NCBI GenBank assembly: GCA_002478955.1
Contig: DLKK01000101.1
Location: 5,209 to 35,547 of the forward strand
Source: Treponema sp. UBA7590
GTDB taxonomy: Bacteria; Spirochaetota; Spirochaetia; Treponematales; Treponemataceae
Length of the DNA stretch: 30,339 nucleotides
Direction: 5' to 3'
This document shows positions 7,276 through 14,920 of the stretch, in pieces. The stretch's first letter is position 1, and each line of letters begins with the position of its first letter. The notes beneath the pieces are model-generated. The model made no database searches. It saw nothing but the letters and a program-made list of their open reading frames with translations, and had not been told where the DNA came from. Both the position numbers and the translations under genes were made by a program.

Positions 7276-8535
7276 AATAGAAAACTCAATTTCATAGATT
7301 TATTTGCTGGTTGTGGAGGTCTTTCAGAGGGATTTCTTCAAACAGAAAAATATAACGCTTTAGCTCACATTGAGTGGGAATCTCCAATGATAAATACGCT
7401 TAGACAGCGTCTTGTTGAAAAATGGGGACATTCAGAAGAAGAGGCGAAAAAGCGAGTAATTAAATTTGACATACAGAAAACTGATGAATTAATTCATGGC
7501 TATTGGTCTGATGAGTCAAAGAGCCTGTATGAAAAAGAAAATCATCCTGAAATAGTTGAAAAAGGTCTTGAAGAATTAGTTGGTAATGAACCTGTTGATT
7601 TGATCATTGGTGGGCCTCCATGTCAGGCGTATTCCATTGCGGGACGAGCTCAGTCGCCAAATGGAATGAAAGATGACTATAGAAATTTTCTTTTTGAGAG
7701 TTTTGTAAAAGTTGTCGATTTTTTCAAACCTAAAGTTTTTGTTTTTGAAAATGTACCAGGACTTCTAACAGCTTGTCCTGGGGATATTCCAGTTCGAATT
7801 CGAATTTATGAAGCATTTAAAGCTATCGGATATGAAATTCGGACTCCTGCAAAATTAAAAAACTCAATCTATTGCGCAGAAGATTTTAATGTTCCTCAGA
7901 AAAGAAACAGAATCATTATTTTTGGAACAAGAATAGATTCAGATTATAAACTCGAGAATTTCTATCAAAGTCTAACAAAGTTAAAAAACACAAAAAATCA
8001 CCGAACTGTTCGTGATGCAATTGGCTCTCTACCTCCGCTTTATCCATATCCAATAAATAAAATCAAAAAGATTGGCAGATGTCATGTTTCGCATTTTCAG
8101 AGTTCAGACGAAAAAATTGCAAATCATATTCCTCGGTATCATGGGGAACGAGATCAACGACTTTTCAAAGAATGGCTAGCTAATGATATGAATGCTTATT
8201 CTCAGGCTGAGAAAAAAGCGTTCTATACAAAAATTACTGGTCATACTTCTAATCATGTTAAGTACAGAAATTTAGAGTGGGATAAACCTTCTCCAACTAT
8301 CGTAGCCCATCTTTATAAAGACGGTTACATGTTTATTCATCCTGATATAAAGCAGCTTAGAACTATAACAGTTCGAGAAGCGGCTTTATTGCAGTCTTTT
8401 CCAATTGATTACAGTTTTCCATCTTCAAATTCATATAACTACAAAATGATTGGAAATGCAGTTCCTGTTCTATTTGCAAAAGGAATTGCAGAAGCTGTTT
8501 ATAACGTAATAGCAGATAACGAGGACTTAAAATGA
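7276..8535 (+). CDS. DNA (cytosine-5) methyltransferase, M1 of a LlaJI-like system
   Basis: Transfers methyl from S-adenosylmethionine to cytosine C5 to protect host DNA from the restriction proteins encoded downstream. All main motifs appear in order: I FIDLFAGCGGLSEGF (from 7291), IV GGPPCQAYS with catalytic Cys codon 7621-7623, VI FENVPG, VIII QKRNRIIIFG, IX REAALLQSFP and X IGNAVPVLFAKGI. The total is about 419 aa, normal for the family. The start is unresolved: motif I lies upstream of the first ATG (7387), and the frame back to the TGA at 7234 has no ATG, GTG, TTG or CTG. The palindromic element ends at 7269, where a start would be expected, so its insertion may have removed the start. 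Translation from 7387 would lack the AdoMet site. The end overlaps M2 by four bases (ATGA). Confidence 0.85.
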   Translation, partial: NRKLNFIDLFAGCGGLSEGFLQTEKYNALAHIEWESPMINTLRQRLVEKWGHSEEEAKKRVIKFDIQKTDELIHGYWSDESKSLYEKENHPEIVEKGLEELVGNEPVDLIIGGPPCQAYSIAGRAQSPNGMKDDYRNFLFESFVKVVDFFKPKVFVFENVPGLLTACPGDIPVRIRIYEAFKAIGYEIRTPAKLKNSIYCAEDFNVPQKRNRIIIFGTRIDSDYKLENFYQSLTKLKNTKNHRTVRDAIGSLPPLYPYPINKIKKIGRCHVSHFQSSDEKIANHIPRYHGERDQRLFKEWLANDMNAYSQAEKKAFYTKITGHTSNHVKYRNLEWDKPSPTIVAHLYKDGYMFIHPDIKQLRTITVREAALLQSFPIDYSFPSSNSYNYKMIGNAVPVLFAKGIAEAVYNVIADNEDLK

Positions 8536-9299
8536 CGCAAGATAAAAAAAATCTTGCGCACAATTTGAATGTTCTAGTTGCGTGCGAAGAAAGCCAAAGA
8601 GTTTGTACAGAATTTAGAAGACTCGGATTTAATGCTTATAGTTGCGATTTGTTGAAATGTAGTGGTGGACATCCTGAATGGCACTTCAATTGTGATGTTT
8701 TTGAAATTATTAAAAATAAAGGCGGAAAACTGCAAAATGGAGAAACTGCCTATATAAAAGGTGAATGGAATTTAATGGTTGCTCATCCCCCTTGCACATT
8801 TTTGGCTGTAAGCGGAGCACGTTGGTTTTATCATCCTGATGATAAAAATTTGCCTTTTGCTCAACGTCGTCCTCATCCACGTTTTCCAAATAGAAGAAAA
8901 GACCAAGAGGATGGTAAACACTTTTTTATTTCTCTTGCTGAAACTTCAATTGAACATATCGCAATTGAAAATCCAATTGGAATTATGAATACACAATGGC
9001 GAAAGCCAGAACAGATTGTTCAGCCATACTTTTTTGGCGATGAAGCATCGAAGACAACTTGTCTTTGGCTAAAAAATCTTCCGCTATTAAAGCCAACAAA
9101 AATGGTTGGAAAAGGCGAATGGATAACTCTTTCTAGTGGGAAAAGATTACCAAAATGGTATTCAGATGCTCTAACAAAAGCGAAAACACCAGAAGAACGC
9201 AGAAATCTAAGGAGTAAAACATTCCCAGGTTTTGCAAAAGCAATTGCAGAGCAGTGGGGTGAGTTTTTGATAAATGAATATAAGAGTAGGAGAAAATGA
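8532..9299 (+). CDS. DNA cytosine methyltransferase-like protein, probable M2
   Basis: A 255-aa protein of the small, phage-type cytosine methyltransferase-like group. It has a motif IV-like HPPCTFLAVSGARW (PPC at residues 86-88) and a motif VI-like IENP (145-148). The AdoMet region is the divergent NVLVACEESQRVC with AYSCDL, not the classic FxGxG. LlaJI has two cytosine methyltransferases, one per strand of an asymmetric site, so this gene probably fills the M2 slot. It starts on the ATGA overlap with M1, and its own end overlaps R1 by four bases, so the three genes are translationally coupled. It is much smaller than a normal Dcm protein and lacks an obvious target-recognition domain. Sites and activity cannot be predicted from sequence. 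Confidence 0.7.
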   Translation: MTQDKKNLAHNLNVLVACEESQRVCTEFRRLGFNAYSCDLLKCSGGHPEWHFNCDVFEIIKNKGGKLQNGETAYIKGEWNLMVAHPPCTFLAVSGARWFYHPDDKNLPFAQRRPHPRFPNRRKDQEDGKHFFISLAETSIEHIAIENPIGIMNTQWRKPEQIVQPYFFGDEASKTTCLWLKNLPLLKPTKMVGKGEWITLSSGKRLPKWYSDALTKAKTPEERRNLRSKTFPGFAKAIAEQWGEFLINEYKSRRK

Positions 9300-10819
9300 T
9301 GTCAAAACAGAGACCAAATTATATCTATATAAGAAAAATTGCAAGTTCTCATGATTTGGAAAAAGAAATAAATGTTGGGCTTCCAATTTTTAAAAGTTTT
9401 TTTGGTAATGAAAAAAATCTTATCTTTACAAGAAAAAATGTTCCTGGAAAGAATTACAATATTGAAATGCAGTCAGTTGACTATGATCCTAGAATGGGGA
9501 AAGATTTTAAACAGTTGTTAGCTGATGAAGGGGGATATGATATTGGTGATTTAGTTATTATTTCTAAAAAGAATTCAACTACTTATCAAGTTGAATTAAT
9601 AAAAAAAACTGATTCACAATATAATGCTTTTAATCAATTTTATACTGATATTAATAGCAATGAAAGGCATACTAGTATAATCATTGAAGAATCAAATATA
9701 CAAAAAAACGACATAAATAATTTAGAACCTGTCCAAACCATTTATTACGGAGTTCCCGGCTGTGGAAAAAGTTATTCTATCGAGAATGAACTTAGAAAAC
9801 TCGGAATAACTAAAACCATGGAAGCTGACTGCACTAAACGTGTTGTGTTTCATCCTGAATATACAAATGCCGACTTTATTGGACAAATTCTTCCGCAATC
9901 AATGGATAATGGAGAAAAAATTTCTTATTCATTTGTGGCAGGTCCTTTTACACAGATTCTTGCAAAAGCTTATACCCACAAAAATACACCGTATGCATTA
10001 ATAATAGAAGAGATTAACCGTGGAAATGCTGCTGCTATATTCGGTGAACTTTTCCAGCTTTTAGATAGGCTAGATAAAGATGAAGTTGAAATGTCAAACG
10101 AGGTTTCTTATCAAAAGAATTGGAGCAGTTATCCAGTAACTAATGACAATATAAACAATGAAATTTTTGCAGCTTATGATAAATATAAAAATGATAAAGA
10201 CAAGTGCATTTTTGAGCCTTTTATTGCAGAAGAAAATTTTAAAAAATATAAACTGAACATCGGTATCCGCCTTCCTCCGAATCTTTCAATTCTTGCCACA
10301 ATGAACACGAGCGACCAGAATGTTTTTATATTGGACAATGCTTTTCAACGCCGATGGGATATGGTTCTGGTAAAAAACGAATTTGGTGAGGATTCTGAAA
10401 AAGCAAAAACTGAAGAAGAGCAAAAAAATATTGACCGGCAGAAAACGGCACTAATTGAAGGTTCTAAAATTACTTGGGAAACTTTCCATAAAACAATCAA
10501 TGAGAAAATCTCGCAGTTTTCAAGAGAAAATAATTTTTCAAGCATGATAGACAAGCGGCTCGGCTGCTGGTTTGTTAAGGCTGTTCCTGATGATAAAAAT
10601 GACATAAACGGAAAATATATTATTGAAGAGAAATCATTTAAAAACAAAATCCTGAAATATCTCTGGGACGATGCGTTCAAATTCAGCCGTGAAGATGTTT
10701 TTGAAGACGCTGATAATTTTGAATCTCTGCTCGAAAAAGTAAAAATGGGCGAGTCGAACTTCGGAATTTTCAAGAATGTTGATTTTTCTGCTGAGAAATC
10801 AGAATCGCCTGAAGCGTAA
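9296..10819 (+). CDS. McrB-like AAA+ restriction motor, LlaJI R1-like
   Basis: A 507-aa protein expected to be the NTP-driven motor and DNA-recognition subunit of the restriction complex. McrB relatives use GTP. Residues 1-140 lack AAA motifs and probably form the sequence-reading domain; the H. pylori LlaJI.R1 N-terminal domain is known to be a B3 fold, and DYDPRMGKDFKQLL with YDIGDLVIIS fits a beta-rich domain of that kind. The AAA+ core has Walker A GVPGCGKS (152-159), Walker B ALIIEEINRGN with GELFQLLDR (235-258) and the McrB signature MNTSDQNVFILDNAFQRRW (336-354). The start overlaps M2 by four bases. A GC-rich repeat follows the stop and separates it from the nuclease gene. Base composition shifts from AT-rich to richer towards the 3' end. 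Confidence 0.85.
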   Translation: MMSKQRPNYIYIRKIASSHDLEKEINVGLPIFKSFFGNEKNLIFTRKNVPGKNYNIEMQSVDYDPRMGKDFKQLLADEGGYDIGDLVIISKKNSTTYQVELIKKTDSQYNAFNQFYTDINSNERHTSIIIEESNIQKNDINNLEPVQTIYYGVPGCGKSYSIENELRKLGITKTMEADCTKRVVFHPEYTNADFIGQILPQSMDNGEKISYSFVAGPFTQILAKAYTHKNTPYALIIEEINRGNAAAIFGELFQLLDRLDKDEVEMSNEVSYQKNWSSYPVTNDNINNEIFAAYDKYKNDKDKCIFEPFIAEENFKKYKLNIGIRLPPNLSILATMNTSDQNVFILDNAFQRRWDMVLVKNEFGEDSEKAKTEEEQKNIDRQKTALIEGSKITWETFHKTINEKISQFSRENNFSSMIDKRLGCWFVKAVPDDKNDINGKYIIEEKSFKNKILKYLWDDAFKFSREDVFEDADNFESLLEKVKMGESNFGIFKNVDFSAEKSESPEA

Positions 10820-10823
10820 AACT

Positions 10824-10960
10824 GATATGGCTTGCGTTAGCGCTGGTAGCACCGCCGAAGGCGTTCGTTGCAGTTTACCGCAACGAATGGAGCGGCAGCG
10901 GAAGTGCGGACATAGCGACCCGAAGTGCAGTGAAACGAAACGAAGGGAAACGCCCTGAAA
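10824..10960 (+). repeat. GC-rich modular intergenic repeat, copy B
   Basis: It fills the gap between the R1 stop and the R2 start. It shares TTAGCGCTGGTAGCA, GCCGAAGGC, GTGCGGACATAGCGAC and CGAAACGAAGGGA with copy A, and ends GGGAAACGCCC. It also has a perfect stem TTCGTTGC/GCAACGAA. It may act as a polar or mRNA-processing element inside the restriction operon. Confidence 0.7.
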
Positions 10961-10964
10961 TAAA

Positions 10965-12302
10965 ATGAAGAAGAATATTGAAATGAAATCAAAAAATTCC
11001 CTTTCCTCCTGCTGCGTTTATTTTGGCGAGGATAAAAACGATGCCGAAAGTCTTTCTGAAAAATTTGTCGGACTAAAATATTCTGAAGGAAAACTTAAGG
11101 TTTATTTTCCTGTTGGTTATCGGAATCCTGCCGGGGCAAACAATCCTTCTGCCGATATAGAAAAAGAAGTCCGAAGAAACATTTTGAATCTTATTCAAAT
11201 CCTGCGGACATTCGGGGAAAAGGAGGACAATCTTTCTTCCTCTCCGTTGCTTGCAAAAAATCGAAATGTGGCATTTCCTGTTCATGCGTATCTTTTTATA
11301 ATCCGCGATTTTTTGTCGAACGGCTATTATGTCCAGAAAGAAACGCTGTATTCAAAAACTCCGGGCGGAAAAGTGAGCTGGAGCCGCACAATAAAAAGTG
11401 TCAAGCCGCAGTTTATTGATTTTCAGCCGTTTTATTTTGATTTTATAGCTCAAAAGACAAATTACAGCCATGCGGAGCTTATTTCCCAAATCCATAAATT
11501 TTGCGTCCACGAATGTTTTTCAAAGCTAGGATTTCTTTTTTCCAGTTTTTTGCCCGAAAAATCGGAGCTAAAGCTGAACAAAAATCTTTTTGTCGCCACG
11601 ATAAAAAAGGCGATGGCGCAGACTTTCAACGAGAACAATCTGCTTCTTTTTAAGAATATGCTGGATGTGCTGAATTTTCTTAATGAAAATTCTGAGAATA
11701 AGGAATTCATTTACGGAACTCAAAATTTCCATGTCATCTGGGAGAAACTTGTTGACCGCATTTTCGGCGAGACGGACAAGGAAGATTTTTATCCCAAAGT
11801 TTATTGGAAGCTGAAAAACGGAAAGGGCGGAGAAGAGCGTTTTGACTTTAGAACGGATGAAAAGCGCAACTCCCTCCGTCCTGATACAATAATGATTACA
11901 AACCGAGAAAAAGTAGGGCAGAAAATTTTTGTGCTTGACTCAAAATATTACCGCTACGGAGCAACCAAAGTAAAAAATCATCTTCCGGACAGCGCAAGCA
12001 TTGTAAAGCAGTTCGCATATTCGGAGTATATAGAAAAAAATGATTCAATTCCGGAAAAAATAAAACGGAACAGGACTGAGAATTCGGTTTTCAACGCGTT
12101 TATAATGCCTGCCTGCACTGAAAAAATCAAAAACATCGGTTATGCGAGCGCGGATTACATTCACCGCTCGGACAGGGCTGAAAAATCATGGCACAAAATC
12201 CACGGAATCCTTCTTGACACAAAAACAGTCATGGAACATGCCACAAAAAAAGACAACGAGCTGATTGAGCAGCTTGCGGCGGTGATTGAAGAAAATCGCT
12301 GA
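10965..12302 (+). CDS. LlaJI-family restriction endonuclease, R2-like
   Basis: The nuclease subunit expected to work with the McrB-like motor. The 445-aa protein has a PD-(D/E)XK core: LRPDTIM (catalytic D307) followed by FVLDSKYYRYG (D325 and K327), then LPDSASIVKQFAYSEY and the conserved core NAFIMPA. FHVIWEKLVDRIFG (about 255-268) resembles the McrC/LlaJI helix before the nuclease core. This combination with two methyltransferases and a McrB-like protein is the LlaJI arrangement. ATG 10965 is four bases after the GC-rich repeat and has only a weak ribosome binding site; an ATG at 10983 is an alternative. The base composition is higher in GC than M1 and M2, so the operon may be a mosaic. 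All nuclease residues are present. Confidence 0.8.
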   Translation: MKKNIEMKSKNSLSSCCVYFGEDKNDAESLSEKFVGLKYSEGKLKVYFPVGYRNPAGANNPSADIEKEVRRNILNLIQILRTFGEKEDNLSSSPLLAKNRNVAFPVHAYLFIIRDFLSNGYYVQKETLYSKTPGGKVSWSRTIKSVKPQFIDFQPFYFDFIAQKTNYSHAELISQIHKFCVHECFSKLGFLFSSFLPEKSELKLNKNLFVATIKKAMAQTFNENNLLLFKNMLDVLNFLNENSENKEFIYGTQNFHVIWEKLVDRIFGETDKEDFYPKVYWKLKNGKGGEERFDFRTDEKRNSLRPDTIMITNREKVGQKIFVLDSKYYRYGATKVKNHLPDSASIVKQFAYSEYIEKNDSIPEKIKRNRTENSVFNAFIMPACTEKIKNIGYASADYIHRSDRAEKSWHKIHGILLDTKTVMEHATKKDNELIEQLAAVIEENR

Positions 12303-12455
12303 GACATTGTCTCCTAAATAAAATCTTCCTCATTCCAGTGCTATAATAGCCCTCAATGACCGATTTTGAATATCAGATTGAATGTACCACCCGCGACTTG
12401 GCGGACAAGCTTATCGTAGATTTTTCCATATTCCGCACAATCTGTACATATTGCC

Positions 12456-12598
12456 CAGTTTGGCTGTATAGCCGCCCCAATCTGATTGTGCCTACGCCAC
12501 AGTCAAGCTGTATAAGCGTCCCAGTTTGATTGTGCTTATGCCCCAGACAAGTTGTGTAAGCACTACAGTTTTTCTGGGCTTGCTATACAGTCAGTCTG
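12456..12598 (+). repeat. Array of seven dyads with exact 22-bp phasing
   Basis: The core CAR-N5-YTG begins at 12456, 12478, 12500, 12522, 12544, 12566 and 12588, a spacing of exactly 22 bp each time. Examples are CAGTTTGGCTG, CAGTCAAGCTG and CAGTTTGATTG. Units alternate between a form followed by TATA/TGTA plus AGC and a form followed by TGC, giving a 44-bp super-period. An eighth, off-phase core lies at 12438. The spacing is about two DNA turns, so all cores face one side of the helix. It may be an operator array or iteron-like. Confidence 0.75.
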
Positions 12599-12660
12599 TA
12601 GTGAAAGAATTTTATCTTTAATAATATTTACAAATTTGTAAAAAATATTTTATAAAATAC

Positions 12661-12689
12661 TTGATTTATTTATAAAATATGTATATATT
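12661..12689 (+). promoter_or_regulatory. Putative sigma-70 promoter of the XRE gene
   Basis: TTGATT (12661-12666), a 17-nt spacer and TATATT (12684-12689) make a good match. It starts about 60 bp after the dyad array and is followed by a leader with a hairpin. Confidence 0.55.
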
Positions 12690-12709
12690 TTACTCAGATG
12701 CTAAAACAT

Positions 12710-12732
12710 AAAGAATCAAAAAAAGATTCTTT
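12710..12732 (+). promoter_or_regulatory. Inverted repeat in the XRE leader
   Basis: Perfect 8-bp arms AAAGAATC/GATTCTTT around seven A residues lie between the promoter and the ribosome binding site. This could be an operator for autoregulation or an attenuator-like hairpin. Confidence 0.4.
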
Positions 12733-12758
12733 TAAGCCTTAAAACGAGAGGTACATTT

Positions 12759-13163
12759 ATGGGAGTAACGGCATTTGGAAAAATTTTGAGGAAAAGAAGA
12801 ATTGATTCTTCGGAAATTCTTGGTGATATGGCAAAGCGGCTTGATGTAAGCTCGGCTTACCTTTCTTCAATTGAAAATGGTCTGCGCGAGATTCCTGATT
12901 CTTTTGTTGAAAAAATTACAAAGGAATACGGTCTTTCAGAGGCAGAAAAACTGGAGCTTGAAGAAGCGCAGGCGCAGTCAAAGGGCAGTGTGAATGTTCC
13001 TCTTGGCGAGCAGAAAGATTCAAGCGAATATCTTGAGACAGCTGTAATGTTTGCCAAGGATTTTTCAAAGCTTACAGAACAGCAGGTTAAACTGATGAAA
13101 GAACTGCTTGAAAAGTTTCAGGCGGAATCTTCGGGAGAGAAAAATGGAAGTGGTGCAGTATGA
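12759..13163 (+). CDS. XRE-family helix-turn-helix regulator
   Basis: A 134-aa DNA-binding protein. Residues 5-65 form a Cro/C1-type HTH (FGKILRKRRIDS, DMAKRLDVSSAYLSSIENG, PDSFVEKITKEYGLS), with recognition helix SSAYLSSIENG. Residues 65-90 are a linker rich in Glu, Gln and Ala, and residues 95-125 form a predicted helix (LTEQQVKLMKELLEKFQ) that may dimerise or contact the metallopeptidase. The start has a strong GAGAGGT site. The next gene starts inside its last codons, so the two are co-translated. XRE-ImmA/IrrE pairs generally use the peptidase to relieve repression by the XRE partner. The upstream dyad array and leader inverted repeat are candidate binding sites. Confidence 0.85.
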   Translation: MGVTAFGKILRKRRIDSSEILGDMAKRLDVSSAYLSSIENGLREIPDSFVEKITKEYGLSEAEKLELEEAQAQSKGSVNVPLGEQKDSSEYLETAVMFAKDFSKLTEQQVKLMKELLEKFQAESSGEKNGSGAV

Positions 13164-13809
13164 AACACAATTAAAAGATGTAAAATTTTCAGAAACTCTG
13201 GTTCTTTCTGAAAACGAGATTAAAATCGCTTCGTTCTGGAGCCACTTGCTTTGCACGGCTACCACAAACCAGAAATTCGAACCGCTCTTTGTAATGGAAA
13301 ATATAATTCCCCGTTTTGACAGGAGTTTCAATTATCTTATTGAACCTGAAGATTCCTGGAAGCACGGAAAAGATGTTGCAGCTTTTTACAATGTGGCTCA
13401 AAACATGATTGTCATCAGAAGCGATGTCTATGAAGGCGCGCAGAATGGAAGCTATATCGATGTGATTACGATTGCGCATGAGGTAGTGCACTGTATCCAG
13501 TCGATTATCTTAAGGTTCATAAGAATTTTTGAGTGCGCGGAATTCAAAAAGGAGCTTTCAAAAATCAAGTCGGAGCAGATTCAGGAGCATGAATTCCAGA
13601 CTGATTCAATAATGCGGCTTTTGTTCTCTCCGGAAGAAATTACAAAGGGCAGAACGCAGGAGGAAGTTTTGGACGAGTATGTGCTAAAACCTGTTCTTTC
13701 GCTTCTTTGCATTCTGATAAAAAAAGTTGGAAAGCAGTTCTTGGATTTGATAAAAGAAGAGAATTCAAAAATTCCTGCTTCAACTCAGAGCTATCTGGAG
13801 GCGGTCTAA
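13144..13809 (+). CDS. ImmA/IrrE-like zinc metallopeptidase
   Basis: A 221-aa putative metalloprotease. The zinc motif HEVVH lies in TIAHEVVHCIQ, and a downstream acidic segment EHEFQTDSIMRLLFS could provide the third ligand in the manner of ImmA/IrrE proteins. The N-terminal half has the usual pattern before the site: a strand pair ending in FYNVAQNMIVIRSDVYEG. The C-terminal helices (VLKPVLSLLCILIKKVGKQF) have no clear function. I chose ATG 13144, which is preceded by GGGAGAG; an in-frame start at 13108 would extend 36 nt further into the XRE gene and lacks a site. The overlap with the regulator implies coupled translation, and the neighbouring XRE protein is the likely substrate. Substrate assignment is inferred from known XRE-ImmA pairs only. 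Confidence 0.7.
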   Translation: MEVVQYETQLKDVKFSETLVLSENEIKIASFWSHLLCTATTNQKFEPLFVMENIIPRFDRSFNYLIEPEDSWKHGKDVAAFYNVAQNMIVIRSDVYEGAQNGSYIDVITIAHEVVHCIQSIILRFIRIFECAEFKKELSKIKSEQIQEHEFQTDSIMRLLFSPEEITKGRTQEEVLDEYVLKPVLSLLCILIKKVGKQFLDLIKEENSKIPASTQSYLEAV

Positions 13810-13837
13810 AATGAAGAAGAAATATAGGAGGAAGCGG

Positions 13838-14016
13838 ATGCACAACGGAATTGCCGATGCTCTTGCAAAAAAAAACTTGAACCTACGCCAATAGATTCAA
13901 GCTTTGCAGAATTAAGCCAGGATATGCCTAACTCAAAAATAACTTTGTATATCCTACTTTTTATTCTGTCTTTTTGCAAGAGTCAGAACAGCGTGCCGGT
14001 AAAACTAGATGAGTAA
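13838..14016 (+). pseudogene. Small frameshifted membrane or lipoprotein ORF
   Basis: ATG 13838 has a strong AGGAGG 6 nt upstream and encodes MHNGIADALAKK before running into an A9 tract (13867-13875), after which the frame stops at 27 nt. In the frame reached by one extra A (or two fewer) translation continues EPTPIDSSFAELSQDMPNSK and then ITLYILLFILSFCKSQNSV, ending KLDE at 14016: about 59 residues in all. The hydrophobic run ending in Cys could be a membrane helix or a lipoprotein signal, and an internal ATG at 13924 would give a 30-aa peptide with that signal at its N-terminus. No family recognised. Confidence 0.35.
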
Positions 14017-14090
14017 AATTACCGACTAAAACATTGCCGCATGGCAAAATTTAAAAGGCTCTTCACGCCATAAGCTGAAGAAGGATATAT

Positions 14091-14849
14091 ATGGAACACA
14101 TTTCCACATTGGAAAACAGCTCATCATTAGTGAGTATTACATTAAAAGAAAACAAATTAAGAAAAGATGGAACTTATTACGCTACTGTAACGCGCAACAA
14201 GGCAAGCTTTAGAAACATTCTTTCAGAAATCGCGGAAGAAAACAAAGGAATAGATCCGTTCATTTTGCAGTACTGCGCAATTCTTATGCAGAAGAAAATA
14301 TTAAAGTTTCTTGAACAAGGAAAAGCCGTGAACATTCTTGATCTTGGAACTATGTACATTGCAATGAATGTTTCTGCAAAGTCAAAAACTGAAGTTCCAC
14401 AAAACGGAAAGTTCAAGGTAAGATTTTCTCCTACAAAGCTTACAAATTCTTCTTTGCAGAATCTCAGCATTGACAAAATTGTTTACAATGACAAGTCGCC
14501 AGAAATTGACTCTGTAGCTGACATCAGTTCAGAAGAAGAGAATGTTCTTTCATCAGGCGCACCTGCAAAAATAACTGGTGCGAACCTTAAGCTTGGCAGC
14601 GAGGAAAGCGGAATCTACTTTGCGGCTGTTGACTCAGATGGAGACTTGGAAGATTCTTCTGCCTGGACAAGAGTTGACGATTCAAAAGTATTCCGCAACA
14701 AGCCTGCTGAACTGAATTTCTTTGTGCCGCAAACCTTGAATTCTTCAAAGGAGTACAGAATCGTAATAAAAACAAACTACATTTCTGCAAGCGTTACCCG
14801 CAAGGAATTTTTGGAGTCCGTCAGTAACATTGTAAAAATAAAAGAATAG
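14091..14849 (+). CDS. HU/IHF-like DNA-binding protein with C-terminal DUF4469-like domain
   Basis: A 252-aa protein. Residues 1-120 match HU-like DNA-binding domains: ITLKENKLRKDGTYYATV, the helical ISLE-type middle DPFILQYCAILMQKKILKFL, then the strand pair AVNILDLGTMYIAMN and GKFKVRFSPTKLTNSSL. Residues 155-252 are a beta-rich C-terminal domain (GANLKLGSEESGIYFAAVDS, NFFVPQTLNSSKEYRIVIKT) that I match to DUF4469, which often follows an HU-like domain. The role may be nucleoid binding or a structural function; it is not known for these fusions. AAGGA sits ahead of the ATG. A strong terminator follows, so the transcript ends here. The gene may be co-transcribed with the XRE-peptidase pair, 280 bp upstream. 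Confidence 0.75.
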   Translation: MEHISTLENSSSLVSITLKENKLRKDGTYYATVTRNKASFRNILSEIAEENKGIDPFILQYCAILMQKKILKFLEQGKAVNILDLGTMYIAMNVSAKSKTEVPQNGKFKVRFSPTKLTNSSLQNLSIDKIVYNDKSPEIDSVADISSEEENVLSSGAPAKITGANLKLGSEESGIYFAAVDSDGDLEDSSAWTRVDDSKVFRNKPAELNFFVPQTLNSSKEYRIVIKTNYISASVTRKEFLESVSNIVKIKE

Positions 14850-14873
14850 CGTTGCTGTAGAAAACTTAAATTT

Positions 14874-14920
14874 TGCCCGGTTCTTTCATAATTCGTTGTG
14901 TGGGAACCGGGCACATTTTT
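14874..14920 (+). terminator. Rho-independent terminator after the HU-like gene
   Basis: Perfect 10-bp stem TGCCCGGTTC/GAACCGGGCA (14874-14883, 14904-14913), followed by CA and five T residues. Confidence 0.85.

Larger units (their letters stand above)
12303..12758. other. Gene-free stretch between restriction operon and XRE gene
   Basis: It contains a short hairpin GAGAC-ATT-GTCTC at the R2 stop, a TATAAT at 12342-12347, the dyad array and the XRE promoter. A 57-codon frame from ATG 12356 to 12529 runs into the array and resembles nothing I recognise, so I do not call it a gene. Confidence 0.6.

Noticed and set aside
10776..10958. A 60-codon frame overlapping the R1 end and repeat B
   Set aside because: It lacks a ribosome binding site, overlaps a certain gene, and its sequence is the repeat.
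12356..12529. 57-codon frame with an upstream TATAAT
   Set aside because: It runs into the dyad array, has no ribosome binding site and no recognisable content.
12438..12598. The 22-bp array read as a CRISPR
   Set aside because: Units are too short and too divergent, there are no unique spacers of 30-40 bp, and no cas genes lie nearby.
14587..14790. Reverse-strand frames inside the HU-like, kinase and ATPase genes
   Set aside because: They are shadows of clear genes and lack ribosome binding sites and family motifs.
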